Source: Candidatus Hodarchaeota archaeon
GTDB lineage: Archaea; Asgardarchaeota; Heimdallarchaeia; Hodarchaeales; Hodarchaeaceae
NCBI GenBank assembly: GCA_016839625.1
Contig: JAEOTY010000088.1
Span: 1-39,110, forward strand
Direction: 5' to 3'
Length of the DNA: 39,110 bases
Shown: positions 16,926 to 25,031 of the stretch, in pieces
Numbering within the stretch: the first letter of the stretch is position 1
How the letters are laid out: every line of letters begins with the position of its first letter
Notes under the pieces: model-generated
Told to the model about the DNA's origin: nothing
What the model saw: the letters and a program-made list of their open reading frames with translations, nothing else
Databases searched by the model: none
Position numbers and translations under genes: made by a program

Positions 16926-18086
16926 GTGAAAATTGACGATATAAAACATGTTGCCGTGATAGGAGCGGGGAAAATGGGGCACGGAATCGCTGAAGTAGCT
17001 CTGATTTCAGGTTATGCTGTTTCTCTTTACGATATCAAAGAAGAATTTGCTGAAAAAGGAAAATCATTAATTGACTGGTCTCTTCTGAAATTCGTTGAAA
17101 AATCCGTAATTTCAGAGAAAGATTACCAGAAATTCATAAGTAATCTTACTCTAACCACTGACCTCAAAAAGGCCGTTAAGAATGCAGATCTATGCATTGA
17201 AGCAGCGCCAGAAATCTTAAATCTTAAAAAGAAGATTTTCAGTGATTTAGATAAATTTTCCCCAAAACATGCAATCTTAGCATCAAATACATCTACCATA
17301 AGTATTACTGAGATTGGTGCCTCAACACAACGACCAGAAAAAGTAATTGGTATGCATTTCCCTCCTCCCCCAGTTCTGGCAAAAATGATCGAAATTGTCA
17401 AAGGTGATAATACTTCTGACGAAACTATCAATATAGTTGTTGATTTCACTCATAAATCAAGCAAAGTGCCAATCATCTCTAAGGACAGTCCTGGTTTTAT
17501 TTTCAATCGAATAGTTGCACCGAGTTTTCTATTAATGCAATTGATGCTCGACCGAAACGAGTACTCTCCTGCGAAGGTGGACGCTGCAGCACTGAATATG
17601 GGAATGATTATGGGCCCATATGAACTCCAGGATTTTATAGGCCATGATATTTTATATCATAGTACAAAATATTTTGAAGAGAATCTTTCGAAAGATTATG
17701 CTCCTACTCCAACATTGGAAAAAATGGTCAAGGAGAATAAACTGGGCAAGAAAACAGGGGAAGGCATCTATAAATGGCCAGAGGGGAGACGACCAAAAAT
17801 AGATCTGTCAGACTCAACAGAATTTGACTTGATGGACATGATGCGTGTCCAGATCAACGAAGCTGCTAAAGTTCTTGAAGAAGATATATCTAATGCTAAA
17901 GATATTAATATCGGAATGAAACTACATTACAATTACCCTTGGGGTCCTTTTGAACTGGCAGAAAAAACAGATCTACCAGACTTAACCAAATTTCTAGATG
18001 AATTGGCCGAAAAATATGGTAAAGAAGTGTTTCGTGCTCATAAATGGATTCGTGATGGTACACTGATAGAACGGGTGAAAAAATAA
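16926..18086 (+). CDS. stand-alone 3-hydroxyacyl-CoA dehydrogenase paralogue
   Basis: 386 residues, a tandem duplicate of the dehydrogenase half of the preceding gene but without the hydratase domain. The GTG at 16926 is the likely start. It aligns VKIDDIKHVAVIGAG with MKIDDIKHVAVIGAG of the neighbour, puts the catalytic histidine at the same number (H144), and has GAGGGT (16911-16916) about 9 nt upstream; an in-frame TTG at 16905 is less likely. GAGKMGHGIAE, SNTSTIS, H144, E156 and FNRI are kept. The family's HFFNP signature, however, reads HFPPPP here, so two conserved residues after the histidine are changed to proline. Substrate range or activity may therefore differ from the fused enzyme. 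Confidence 0.9.
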   Translation: MKIDDIKHVAVIGAGKMGHGIAEVALISGYAVSLYDIKEEFAEKGKSLIDWSLLKFVEKSVISEKDYQKFISNLTLTTDLKKAVKNADLCIEAAPEILNLKKKIFSDLDKFSPKHAILASNTSTISITEIGASTQRPEKVIGMHFPPPPVLAKMIEIVKGDNTSDETINIVVDFTHKSSKVPIISKDSPGFIFNRIVAPSFLLMQLMLDRNEYSPAKVDAAALNMGMIMGPYELQDFIGHDILYHSTKYFEENLSKDYAPTPTLEKMVKENKLGKKTGEGIYKWPEGRRPKIDLSDSTEFDLMDMMRVQINEAAKVLEEDISNAKDINIGMKLHYNYPWGPFELAEKTDLPDLTKFLDELAEKYGKEVFRAHKWIRDGTLIERVKK

Positions 18087-18087
18087 A

Positions 18088-18102
18088 AAGAAGGTCTTTC
18101 TT
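18088..18102. terminator. short hairpin between convergent genes
   Basis: AAGAA (18088-18092) and TTCTT (18098-18102) form a five-pair stem with a five-base loop in the 15-nt gap between two convergent genes. It could help end transcription from both sides. Weak, short and AT-rich. Confidence 0.25.
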
Positions 18103-18761
18103 TAGTTAAATCTCTTTGCAAATACCAAAGATTTTACCTCAGGAGCATCTGGCCACATACCGAATCCACTTGGTCCTTCATAAATCACTGAATAACCTAA
18201 TTTCTGATAGAAAGCAATAGCTTTAATATTTCTCTCACTTGTTCCGAGATGAACCCCTTCAACCTTGTGATTTTTGAAGTGATTTTCAAGGTTGGTCATT
18301 AATTGGGTGCCAATACCTTGTCTATGATATTTGGGAAGAATATCTATATGAAAATGTGCTGGGTAGGGGGCAAACAACCCTTTTTCATTAGGAATCTTTG
18401 GTTCCTCTTGAAAAATCTTCTTGAAATACCAGAAGACACGAAAAGTCTTTGGATAACGCCAAAGAGTATATAAAAAAGCTCTTCGGATAATTTTTCTTAT
18501 CATTTTTTTACGAAACTGTATTTCCTGTTTTTCCGAATTGAAACTACTCAAAATATATCCAATAACTTGTCCATTTTGTTCTTCTACAGCCACATAACAA
18601 TTTTCAGGTTCATAATCAACATAATATAAACAAAATAAAAGTCCAAAGAGATAACGATCATCAAAGCGGCCTTCAGCAGGCTCCCCCATATAGCCTGTCC
18701 GCCAACATACATTAATCACTCCCTTTCGATCTTGAGGCTTATACTCTCGAATAAAAACCAT
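18102..18761 (-). CDS. GNAT-family N-acetyltransferase
   Basis: 219 residues. The C-terminal half carries the GNAT core: HIDILPKYHRQGIGTQLM is beta4 plus the acetyl-CoA pyrophosphate loop (Q/R-x-x-G-x-G/A), followed by VHLGTSERNIKAIAFYQKLGY (motif B). The N-terminal part starts IREYKPQDRKGVINVC, a normal first strand and helix. A basic insertion around residues 80-115 (KKMIRKIIRRAFLY) with aromatic residues could be a membrane-contacting or substrate-binding segment. The acceptor is unknown. GAGGAG lies about 8 nt before the ATG. Confidence 0.86.
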   Translation of the reverse strand: MVFIREYKPQDRKGVINVCWRTGYMGEPAEGRFDDRYLFGLLFCLYYVDYEPENCYVAVEEQNGQVIGYILSSFNSEKQEIQFRKKMIRKIIRRAFLYTLWRYPKTFRVFWYFKKIFQEEPKIPNEKGLFAPYPAHFHIDILPKYHRQGIGTQLMTNLENHFKNHKVEGVHLGTSERNIKAIAFYQKLGYSVIYEGPSGFGMWPDAPEVKSLVFAKRFN

Positions 18762-18850
18762 CGAATCAATCTCCTCATTTAGTTGGAAACAGTATTGAAA
18801 CTGTTGTTCTTATGGGCATGGATTTTACAGCGATGTCAAGAAAGGATTAT

Positions 18851-19336
18851 TCAAAGATTCTGTAGATTATTTGTCAGAATATCTGACACAATACGTAAGT
18901 ATTTCTGGTCAATTTCATCAAAGGCGCCGACTTCATCGGAATCAACATCGATTTGGCCTATTATTTTACTTTGATCCTTGATCAACACCACGACTTCGGA
19001 ACGTGTTCCCATTGAGCACGCGAGATAGTTATTCTCTAAAGTAACATCTTCAACTATTTTATCTGTCTTTTCTGCGACTGCAGAGCCACAGACACCTCTA
19101 CCAACTGGAATATGTGTGTGTTCTGTCGGCTTTCCTACATAATAATCTAAAACAAGCTCATTTTTTTCCTTGTTAAGGAGATAAATTCCAGTCCAATTGA
19201 AGTAGGGAATAGTTGAAAGCTGATTAACAACAATTTTGAACAAATCAGCTGATTCGATTGGTTCTATTCTACTAATCTCTTTTTCAATGGTTCGAATTAT
19301 AGTACCAAAATACCCTTCTTTTTCATTTTTTTCCAA
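18851..19336 (-). CDS. GAF-domain protein, free methionine-R-sulfoxide reductase-like
   Basis: 161 residues forming a single GAF domain of the fRMsr (E. coli MsrC) type, which reduces free methionine-R-sulfoxide. WTGIYLL, IPVGRGVCGSAVAE, IVEDV and SEVVVLI match the family. C83 (GVCG) and C107 (LACS) match E. coli C94 and the nucleophile C118, with the same spacing of 24. The position of the first family cysteine (E. coli C84, ten residues before GVC) is a histidine here (H73), so one redox cysteine is missing. The start is a TTG, supported by GGTGAT at 19343-19348, 6 nt upstream, and no in-frame ATG nearby. It may still be a reductase or be a sensor derived from one. Confidence 0.85.
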   Translation of the reverse strand: MEKNEKEGYFGTIIRTIEKEISRIEPIESADLFKIVVNQLSTIPYFNWTGIYLLNKEKNELVLDYYVGKPTEHTHIPVGRGVCGSAVAEKTDKIVEDVTLENNYLACSMGTRSEVVVLIKDQSKIIGQIDVDSDEVGAFDEIDQKYLRIVSDILTNNLQNL

Positions 19337-19396
19337 GTTTTTATCACCAGATGCATACAGGATATTTATCGAAATACTCCAACTTTATAATCATGT

Positions 19397-20842
19397 TTAT
19401 AGCTGATCTAGTTTTGCAAGAACGGCCTTTACTATTCGCCAAATAAGATCTACTGATTTAATATATACACGTTCTTGAGGGGAATGCGGATCCTTAATTT
19501 CGGGTCCAATAGATACTAATTGTAGCTCTGGATTTATTCCCTTGAATAATCCTGTTTCAAGTCCTGCATGAATGGCCATAAGTTTAACTTCTTTATTATA
19601 CTCACGTGTATATTCCTGTTGTACTAATTTTAGAAATGGCGAGTCTAATTCTGGTTGCCAACCAGGGTAAGCCGATCCTTGACTAACATTTCCCCCTACT
19701 CTTTCCCCTAATTCTTTCAATTCACTTCGTACCCGATTAAGTTCTTCATTAACGGAACTTCTAGTACTTGCTACCACTTCAATTTGGGTTGCTGTGGTTT
19801 TTACTTTAGCAAGATTATTTGATGTTTCGACCAAATCAGGAATTTCTTTGGAAAACGACAACGGACCATGGGGAATTTCATATAGCAATGTAATTATTGC
19901 TGAAGACGATTGTGAACTCATACAGGTTTCAAGAGATGCTTCACTTAATTTAACTTCAAGCTTTGGTTCACTCTTACGATAGGTCTTAATCTGTCCATTC
20001 CATTCCTCAAGTACACCTTTCGTGATCTCTTTGTCATCAACAAGGAAGTCACAAGAAGCCTCACGGGGAATAGCATTGTGTGCACTTCCTCCATTTATGG
20101 AACAGATATGAAAATCTACTTGTTGGCGAATATTGATTAAGCCTTCAATTAAGATTTTTATCGCGTTAAAACGATCTTTATGGATATCCACACCAGAATG
20201 CCCTCCAGTTAAACCATTTACAGTCAGATTAAACCCATAGTATGATTTATGGTGCCATGTAACAGGCAGAATAATTTCTGTATCTCCACCACCAGCACTT
20301 GAAATTGTGATTTCCCCTTCATTTTCTGAATCCAGATTCAAAAGAAGTTTGTGATTTATAAAACTAAATTCAAGACCAAATGCTCCTGTCAATCCTGTTT
20401 CTTCGTCAACAGTCAAAAGAACCTCAATGGGACCATTTTCAAGATAAGGATCTATCATTGCAGCAAGACACATTGCAATACCAATACCGTTATCGGCTCC
20501 TAACGTAGTTCCTTCAGCTGTAACGTAGTCATCCACAATTTTCAAGGGAATGGGATCATTGTCAAAATCATGGTCACAACTTGGTTCTTTCTGAGCCACC
20601 ATATCAAGATGAGCCTGAAGTATGACACCTGGGTAATGTTCACATCCTCTGGAAGCTTCTTTGGTTAAAAGGATGTTACCTACCTCATCCTCTTTAATTG
20701 GAACTTTGTGTTTATTCGCCCATGCTTTTACCCAGGCACGGATTTTCTCTTCTTTTTTTGACTCCCGTGGTATTCGAGAGATTTCTTCGAACAGCTCCCA
20801 AATAATCTTGGGTTCTAATCCATTAAGTATTTTTGGTTCCAT
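19397..20842 (-). CDS. pepD: aminoacyl-histidine dipeptidase (peptidase family M20C)
   Basis: 481 residues, the usual PepD size. This cytosolic di-zinc enzyme hydrolyses dipeptides, including Xaa-His. Metal and catalytic residues are readable in order: H78 and D80 in LQAHLDMV, the bridging Asp in TLGADNGIG, E147 and E148 in TVDEETG, the Asp in LLNLDSENEG, and a C-terminal His in DPHSPQERV. The family-specific HAGLETGLF segment is present. A lid/dimerisation domain lies between about residues 190 and 390. The gene is read in the same direction as the GAF protein gene downstream (60-nt gap) and the TPR gene upstream (121-nt gap). Confidence 0.93.
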   Translation of the reverse strand: MEPKILNGLEPKIIWELFEEISRIPRESKKEEKIRAWVKAWANKHKVPIKEDEVGNILLTKEASRGCEHYPGVILQAHLDMVAQKEPSCDHDFDNDPIPLKIVDDYVTAEGTTLGADNGIGIAMCLAAMIDPYLENGPIEVLLTVDEETGLTGAFGLEFSFINHKLLLNLDSENEGEITISSAGGGDTEIILPVTWHHKSYYGFNLTVNGLTGGHSGVDIHKDRFNAIKILIEGLINIRQQVDFHICSINGGSAHNAIPREASCDFLVDDKEITKGVLEEWNGQIKTYRKSEPKLEVKLSEASLETCMSSQSSSAIITLLYEIPHGPLSFSKEIPDLVETSNNLAKVKTTATQIEVVASTRSSVNEELNRVRSELKELGERVGGNVSQGSAYPGWQPELDSPFLKLVQQEYTREYNKEVKLMAIHAGLETGLFKGINPELQLVSIGPEIKDPHSPQERVYIKSVDLIWRIVKAVLAKLDQL

Positions 20843-20963
20843 TATGTTTCTCTCAATATTAAAATTTGGTGGATTTTTCAGTTCTTGAAAAATCGATTGT
20901 GAATTGTAGCAGCATCAATTCTATTTAGTTTATTGAGACGTAGGAGGATTGTAATGTTAATAG

Positions 20964-22817
20964 TTACTCTTTTTCATCCTGTTCCCATTCTTTCATGAGC
21001 TCCTGGGCTCTTTCTGCATAATCAGTAAATTCTTCTCCCGACCCATAGAGTTTTTTATAGAGCAATCTGTTCAGTAAATCCTCCAGTTGGACCATCTTGA
21101 TCCGCTCGGCCATTGAAGGTTTCTTACTGAATATATCCCATTTATTCATTTGATCAAGTACAATAACTTGTTCATCAGAAACCTTTGTGAGCAATTGTTG
21201 TAAATCCTTTTCCTCAGCAATTTTTTGTGCTTTAGTCAAAAGCTCTTGTGCTTTCTCCATATCTAACTCTAAAATTGCCAGCTTTGACTGAAGTAAGTAA
21301 ATCTCAGCTAGTAATGAATAAGAGTATTGGGATTGACCCAGATCATATAATTTCGTAAACCACATGTTCAATTCGTTCAGAATTTCTTCATTACCAGATG
21401 TACTCAATTCTTCTAGCAGAAGGTCACACAAGTTGAGAATCGCATCCACAGTAACTTCAAAAAAAACAATCTCCTCTTCCGCTACTTGACAGAATATCTT
21501 TTGTGCTTGAGCAATTTTCACTACTCTATTACTGGTTTTCAAAAGCATTGCCTGCGCCAAGCGATAGAGCTGGTTTATAATCTTATTATCTTCTTTCTCA
21601 TTAATCTGTTGGAGATACTGAATGTAATGCTCTGCCTTGTCAGGTGCGTTAGTGTCGACACATAGTTTGATCAAATTATAGTAGAGAGTTTTTCTTTCGA
21701 GAAGATCGAATCCAGTTTTTTCAAAATAAGCCAAACTCTCCTCGAAATACTCGAAAGCAGTATCATATTCTTCTTTAGCATGATAAATTTCGCCAATACG
21801 AGCAAGAGGCAGAAAACTATCCATTCCAATTTCATTCAACATTGCTTGACATTTTTGATAGAAGCCAAACGCTCCATTTAAATCCCCTTTTGTTCTCAGA
21901 ATGTCACCAATGATAAACAGATTTTCAGCAATAGAGCGTTTCGCACCGATCTCCTCGAAAATAACTAGACTTCGTTGCGTATAATCGAAAGCAAGGTGAA
22001 TTTCTCCTTTATTTGCATAGATTTCACCCACGCCTTGAAGAGCAATCGCAAAATCTTGTTTGGCATTGATTTCTTCTAAAATATTTACCGAATTCATTTT
22101 ATATTCAAGTGCTAGATCAAGATCCCCTTTAATATGATAAATTGAACCGAGATTACCAAGACTTTTTCCCATACCTCTTTTGTCAGCAAGGTCTTCGAAA
22201 AAAATGAAGCTTTCCCGAAATAGTTGTTGAGCCTGATTTAGATCACCTTTTTTCCGAAAAATCTCACCAATATGATTAATGGATTCAGCGATAAGGTGCT
22301 TAGCATCAAGTTTCTTTGCCATGGTTAAACATTGTTGTGCTTTCGCCAGCGCTTGATCTAAATCTCCCATTAAGTAGCTATTGACGGCTCTATGATAGAT
22401 TAAGGAGGCTTTCCTTTCTTCTAATTGTTGAGGTTTAAATTGCTTCATTCTTGCAAGGAGTTGCTCTCCCCGTTCAATCAGCGCGAGACTTTTCTGATAT
22501 CGATGAAGTCTCCAATAAGCTTCAACTTCTCCAATAATGGCATCAATCATCTGCAGTTGGTTTCCAAGTTTTTCAGATTTATGTAAGACATTATTAGCTA
22601 GAGTGATTGAACGTCGTATGTCCCCTAATTTGATTAGAATGTTAACTTTTAGTAGTTGAACGTTGATTTGCTCGTTATCAGTAATTCCAACCCTCTCTTC
22701 AAGTTTCTCAACTTCAGATAAAGCATTTAAGAGGTTTCCTTGGTGCATAAGCTGTTTTGCATGCTCAAATGTATCAGCTTCTGACACCAGTTTCGACTCT
22801 CCTTCACAATGAACCAT
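20964..22817 (-). CDS. tetratricopeptide-repeat (TPR) protein
   Basis: 617 residues, all helical. From about residue 15 to 560 it is built from consecutive TPR units. They are clearest at about 165-390, with repeats such as GEIFRKKGDLNQAQQLF, GSIYHIKGDLDLALEY, GEIYANKGEIHLAFDY and GDILRTKGDLNGAFGFY, each spaced about 40 residues apart. There is no signal peptide, membrane helix or fused enzymatic domain, so it is probably a cytosolic protein-protein scaffold. Its 5' end faces the unknown two-gene operon across a 280-nt region with inverted repeats (22941-23042), so the two units could share regulation. Confidence 0.88.
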   Translation of the reverse strand: MVHCEGESKLVSEADTFEHAKQLMHQGNLLNALSEVEKLEERVGITDNEQINVQLLKVNILIKLGDIRRSITLANNVLHKSEKLGNQLQMIDAIIGEVEAYWRLHRYQKSLALIERGEQLLARMKQFKPQQLEERKASLIYHRAVNSYLMGDLDQALAKAQQCLTMAKKLDAKHLIAESINHIGEIFRKKGDLNQAQQLFRESFIFFEDLADKRGMGKSLGNLGSIYHIKGDLDLALEYKMNSVNILEEINAKQDFAIALQGVGEIYANKGEIHLAFDYTQRSLVIFEEIGAKRSIAENLFIIGDILRTKGDLNGAFGFYQKCQAMLNEIGMDSFLPLARIGEIYHAKEEYDTAFEYFEESLAYFEKTGFDLLERKTLYYNLIKLCVDTNAPDKAEHYIQYLQQINEKEDNKIINQLYRLAQAMLLKTSNRVVKIAQAQKIFCQVAEEEIVFFEVTVDAILNLCDLLLEELSTSGNEEILNELNMWFTKLYDLGQSQYSYSLLAEIYLLQSKLAILELDMEKAQELLTKAQKIAEEKDLQQLLTKVSDEQVIVLDQMNKWDIFSKKPSMAERIKMVQLEDLLNRLLYKKLYGSGEEFTDYAERAQELMKEWEQDEKE

Positions 22818-22849
22818 AACAATTTTTCAGTTTAAGTATTTCAAACAAT

Positions 22850-22859
22850 TTCGTACGAA
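22850..22859. repeat. perfect 10-bp palindrome TTCGTACGAA
   Basis: A perfect palindrome about 33 nt upstream of the TPR gene start, within the divergent intergenic region. It is a possible binding site for a dimeric regulator. A single short palindrome is weak evidence. Confidence 0.35.
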
Positions 22860-22940
22860 TACGTAAGTCTTCAACGATAAAAATTTTGTTCGCTTTTAAT
22901 TTCTTTTCTGAGTTTAGTATTAGTTGAAGTGCATGAACTT

Positions 22941-23042
22941 TGTGGTATATCTTACACATTTCGTTGCATTCATACCACAAACTGCGGTATAGTGCAACAT
23001 CTTGCGGCAACTATGCCGCACTTTGCGTTTAAGGATACCGCA
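22941..23042. promoter_or_regulatory. array of inverted TGYGGTAT elements (operator-like)
   Basis: Four copies of TGYGGTAT alternate in orientation: TGTGGTAT at 22941-22948, its exact complement ATACCACA at 22972-22979, TGCGGTAT at 22983-22990, and ATACCGCA at 23035-23042. Nested in the second pair is a perfect inverted repeat TGCGGCA-ACTA-TGCCGCA (23003-23020). The C/T variation is matched within each pair, which argues against chance. The last element directly abuts an AT-rich TATA-like sequence, at the place of the BRE, so a bound protein could block or recruit transcription factor B. The regulator is not identified; one of the flanking gene products is a candidate. Confidence 0.65.
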
Positions 23043-23043
23043 A

Positions 23044-23055
23044 AATATATAAAAT
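23044..23055 (+). promoter_or_regulatory. TATA-like promoter of the unknown operon
   Basis: AAATATATAAAA lies about 45-55 nt before the ATG at 23098. With usual archaeal spacing the transcript would start near 23075, giving a leader of about 20 nt with no evident ribosome site. It is immediately downstream of the ATACCGCA element. Confidence 0.55.
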
Positions 23056-23097
23056 CTGTATTCAAATGATTCTTGAAGTTACTGGATTGTAAATACA

Positions 23098-23688
23098 ATG
23101 ACAACTAAGACGTTGTTTGACGAACTGGATGATCTAGGCCTAGAATTAGGTCAATTGAAGATACTTCCATCCGATTTAAAAGAAAAAGTAAAGAGAGAAA
23201 TAAAAACAGGAACAAGTTTGACTCTTGGAGCACGAAAAACTACAACTTATTTCCAATTAAAAGGAGAAAGTAAAGAAAGAAAACCAAGGGACTATTGGTA
23301 TTTTCGTGCGATCTATCGGATCCCAGAAAAGGATTACCCTGTTAAGCTAAATCTTGTTAGACTGACTGAAGAACAGAAAGACAATGAAGAATTGAAAAAA
23401 AGGTTAAAAGAATTATATCAGCTGGAATCACCTGACCACAATCTGCTTTCAGTTCTACAAGAATTTCACCCAAAAATAACCGAACTAGCAGAAGAAATTG
23501 GTACTCCTGAAACTGAAATTATCCGAATTTTACTAACTGAAGGACTCGACAAGGATCTTATCCAGAACTTACCATTTTTCAAAGAATTAGTAATGACTTT
23601 TCTCAACGTCTATAGAGAAACAGAAAGCCCTGTATTACGAGATGTCATTTTTCGGGCTCAAACTGTAATAAAACAGAGGACAGGATGA
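23098..23688 (+). CDS. unknown protein, first gene of a two-gene operon
   Basis: 196 residues; I do not recognise the family. The N-terminal third is acidic then basic (LFDELDDLGLELGQL, LKEKVKREIKTG). A beta-rich central part follows (TYFQLKG, RDYWYFRAIYRIPEKDYPVKLNLVRL), then a helical C-terminal half with a possible helix-turn-helix around ITELAEEIGTPETEIIRILL (about 127-148). The latter looks like a degenerate DNA-binding helix pair, but this is pattern reading only. There is no membrane segment. It ends 3 nt before the next gene's ATG, so the two are almost surely co-transcribed. Upstream lie the TATA-like box and the TGYGGTAT array. Confidence 0.75.
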   Translation: MTTKTLFDELDDLGLELGQLKILPSDLKEKVKREIKTGTSLTLGARKTTTYFQLKGESKERKPRDYWYFRAIYRIPEKDYPVKLNLVRLTEEQKDNEELKKRLKELYQLESPDHNLLSVLQEFHPKITELAEEIGTPETEIIRILLTEGLDKDLIQNLPFFKELVMTFLNVYRETESPVLRDVIFRAQTVIKQRTG

Positions 23689-23691
23689 TAT

Positions 23692-24864
23692 ATGTCAGGT
23701 GAGTTTTCTTCTCTTAGTTTTCTCGCTGACCTTGATCTGAAAGAATGTCAGAAGTGTGGTAAACCAACTGAATCTACTAAGCTAAAGGACAATATCTGTC
23801 CAAAATGCCAGCAGCAAGTGAGTCAAAAAGAATTAACTCCTTCTATCCCAAAACGGTCTTTGATAAGACCTCGAGAAACAAAATCTAGAACATCATCTAA
23901 AGCAGTACACGAGTTAGAATCAAAAATTTCAGAACAACAAGAAATCATCCAGAAAATCACATCTGACAATGTGAAACTTCACCAACAATTAATTAATCGA
24001 ATTTCACAACTAGAAACTGGTCTCGGTATACCGCATCCAATTGGTCAAGTTGAAATGCAACAAGTAACTTCTTCAGGTATTAAGGTTGTTGACCACGCCT
24101 CTCTAGTTGAAAATGATCGCATCAATCAAGAAAAGGTAGTCATCGCGTTTTATAGTTTTGAAAACAAACTTCAACAGTCTTTTACGTTAAACCAAGTAAC
24201 TGATCAATTGTTGCTTAAAATGGTCGTTTTGGTTGAGACTTTCCTAAATAGTGCTGAGCAAATCCAAGCAATTCAGATCATTTGTGATAATTATATCCAA
24301 GACGGAAAAGAAACTCCCATCAGTGATGTAAACGAGTATATCCGTGCTTCTCCAGTCTCTTTTCGTAAGACTTTTCTTCCTTTAAGCAATAAGAGTATCA
24401 GAAAATTGGGGAGAAGAGCTTTTCATTGCGAAATATTAGAAAAGACTTACAATGACGTTTTAGTCCCTGTATATAAACCAACTGACTTAGGAAAACAGTT
24501 TTTTGCGATTAGAACACACTATTTTGATAAAGCCCAAGTTCTCAAAAGAATTAAGTCAATGTTTGGAAGAAAATTAATTGCGAAAAAAGGAGTGAATTTG
24601 TACAAAGTGATCAATGATCATTATACAATGAACAATAAACCTGTCACTCGTCAAGAACTATTCAATCAATACGAACTTGGGAAATACGAAATTGACAATT
24701 TTAAGCACAATTTAATCGAGGTTGGCCTCATTAAAAAAGTTCCACTTCCGTATAAAACCAGGTATAACGCTGATCAACAACTTCCCACATATGAAATTGC
24801 ATTGCAGCCAAGGTTCCCCGAAATCACCCCAATTAATTTAAGAGAATCTTTGGGAATGTTATAG
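23692..24864 (+). CDS. zinc-ribbon and coiled-coil protein, unknown function
   Basis: 390 residues. An N-terminal zinc ribbon has C19, C22, C36 and C39 (CxxC-x13-CxxC). A basic Ser/Arg-rich linker follows (about 48-70), then a coiled coil (about 71-112, ELESKISEQQEIIQKI). A mixed domain of unknown fold covers about 130-290, and a C-terminal region (about 300-375) contains VTRQELFNQYELGKYEIDNF and then IEVGLIKKV, which resembles a winged-helix unit. Such a layout suits a nucleic-acid-binding protein, but no family was recognised. AGGATGAT in the end of the preceding gene serves as ribosome site. Confidence 0.78.
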   Translation: MSGEFSSLSFLADLDLKECQKCGKPTESTKLKDNICPKCQQQVSQKELTPSIPKRSLIRPRETKSRTSSKAVHELESKISEQQEIIQKITSDNVKLHQQLINRISQLETGLGIPHPIGQVEMQQVTSSGIKVVDHASLVENDRINQEKVVIAFYSFENKLQQSFTLNQVTDQLLLKMVVLVETFLNSAEQIQAIQIICDNYIQDGKETPISDVNEYIRASPVSFRKTFLPLSNKSIRKLGRRAFHCEILEKTYNDVLVPVYKPTDLGKQFFAIRTHYFDKAQVLKRIKSMFGRKLIAKKGVNLYKVINDHYTMNNKPVTRQELFNQYELGKYEIDNFKHNLIEVGLIKKVPLPYKTRYNADQQLPTYEIALQPRFPEITPINLRESLGML

Positions 24865-24988
24865 AGTTCTGTTTGTATTATAATTTAGGAAATGTTATAA
24901 TATCAGCTCAGACATCTCAAAAATGACTATTCTAAATATTTCAATGTTGATTTTGAGCCTGTGGTATCCTACACCAAAGCTCATTGTT

Positions 24989-25001
24989 AAAAAAAAAGAA
25001 A
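24989..25001 (-). terminator. poly-T transcription end of the subtilase gene
   Basis: Read on the minus strand, a C-rich run is followed by TTTCTTTTTTTTT, about 30 nt after the subtilase stop. This is a typical archaeal T-tract terminator. Confidence 0.5.
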
Positions 25002-25031
25002 GGGGGGAGTAGGTTGTTAGTAGCTTATGTT

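Noticed and set aside
22804-23010. 68-codon minus-strand frame overlapping the TPR gene start
   Set aside because: It opens with TTG inside the nested inverted repeat, overlaps the TPR start, and its sequence is explained by the TGYGGTAT array and promoter region rather than coding.
24960-24967. Fifth TGTGGTAT copy as part of the operator array
   Set aside because: It is isolated, unpaired, downstream of the operon, and one such 8-mer is expected by chance in a window of this size.
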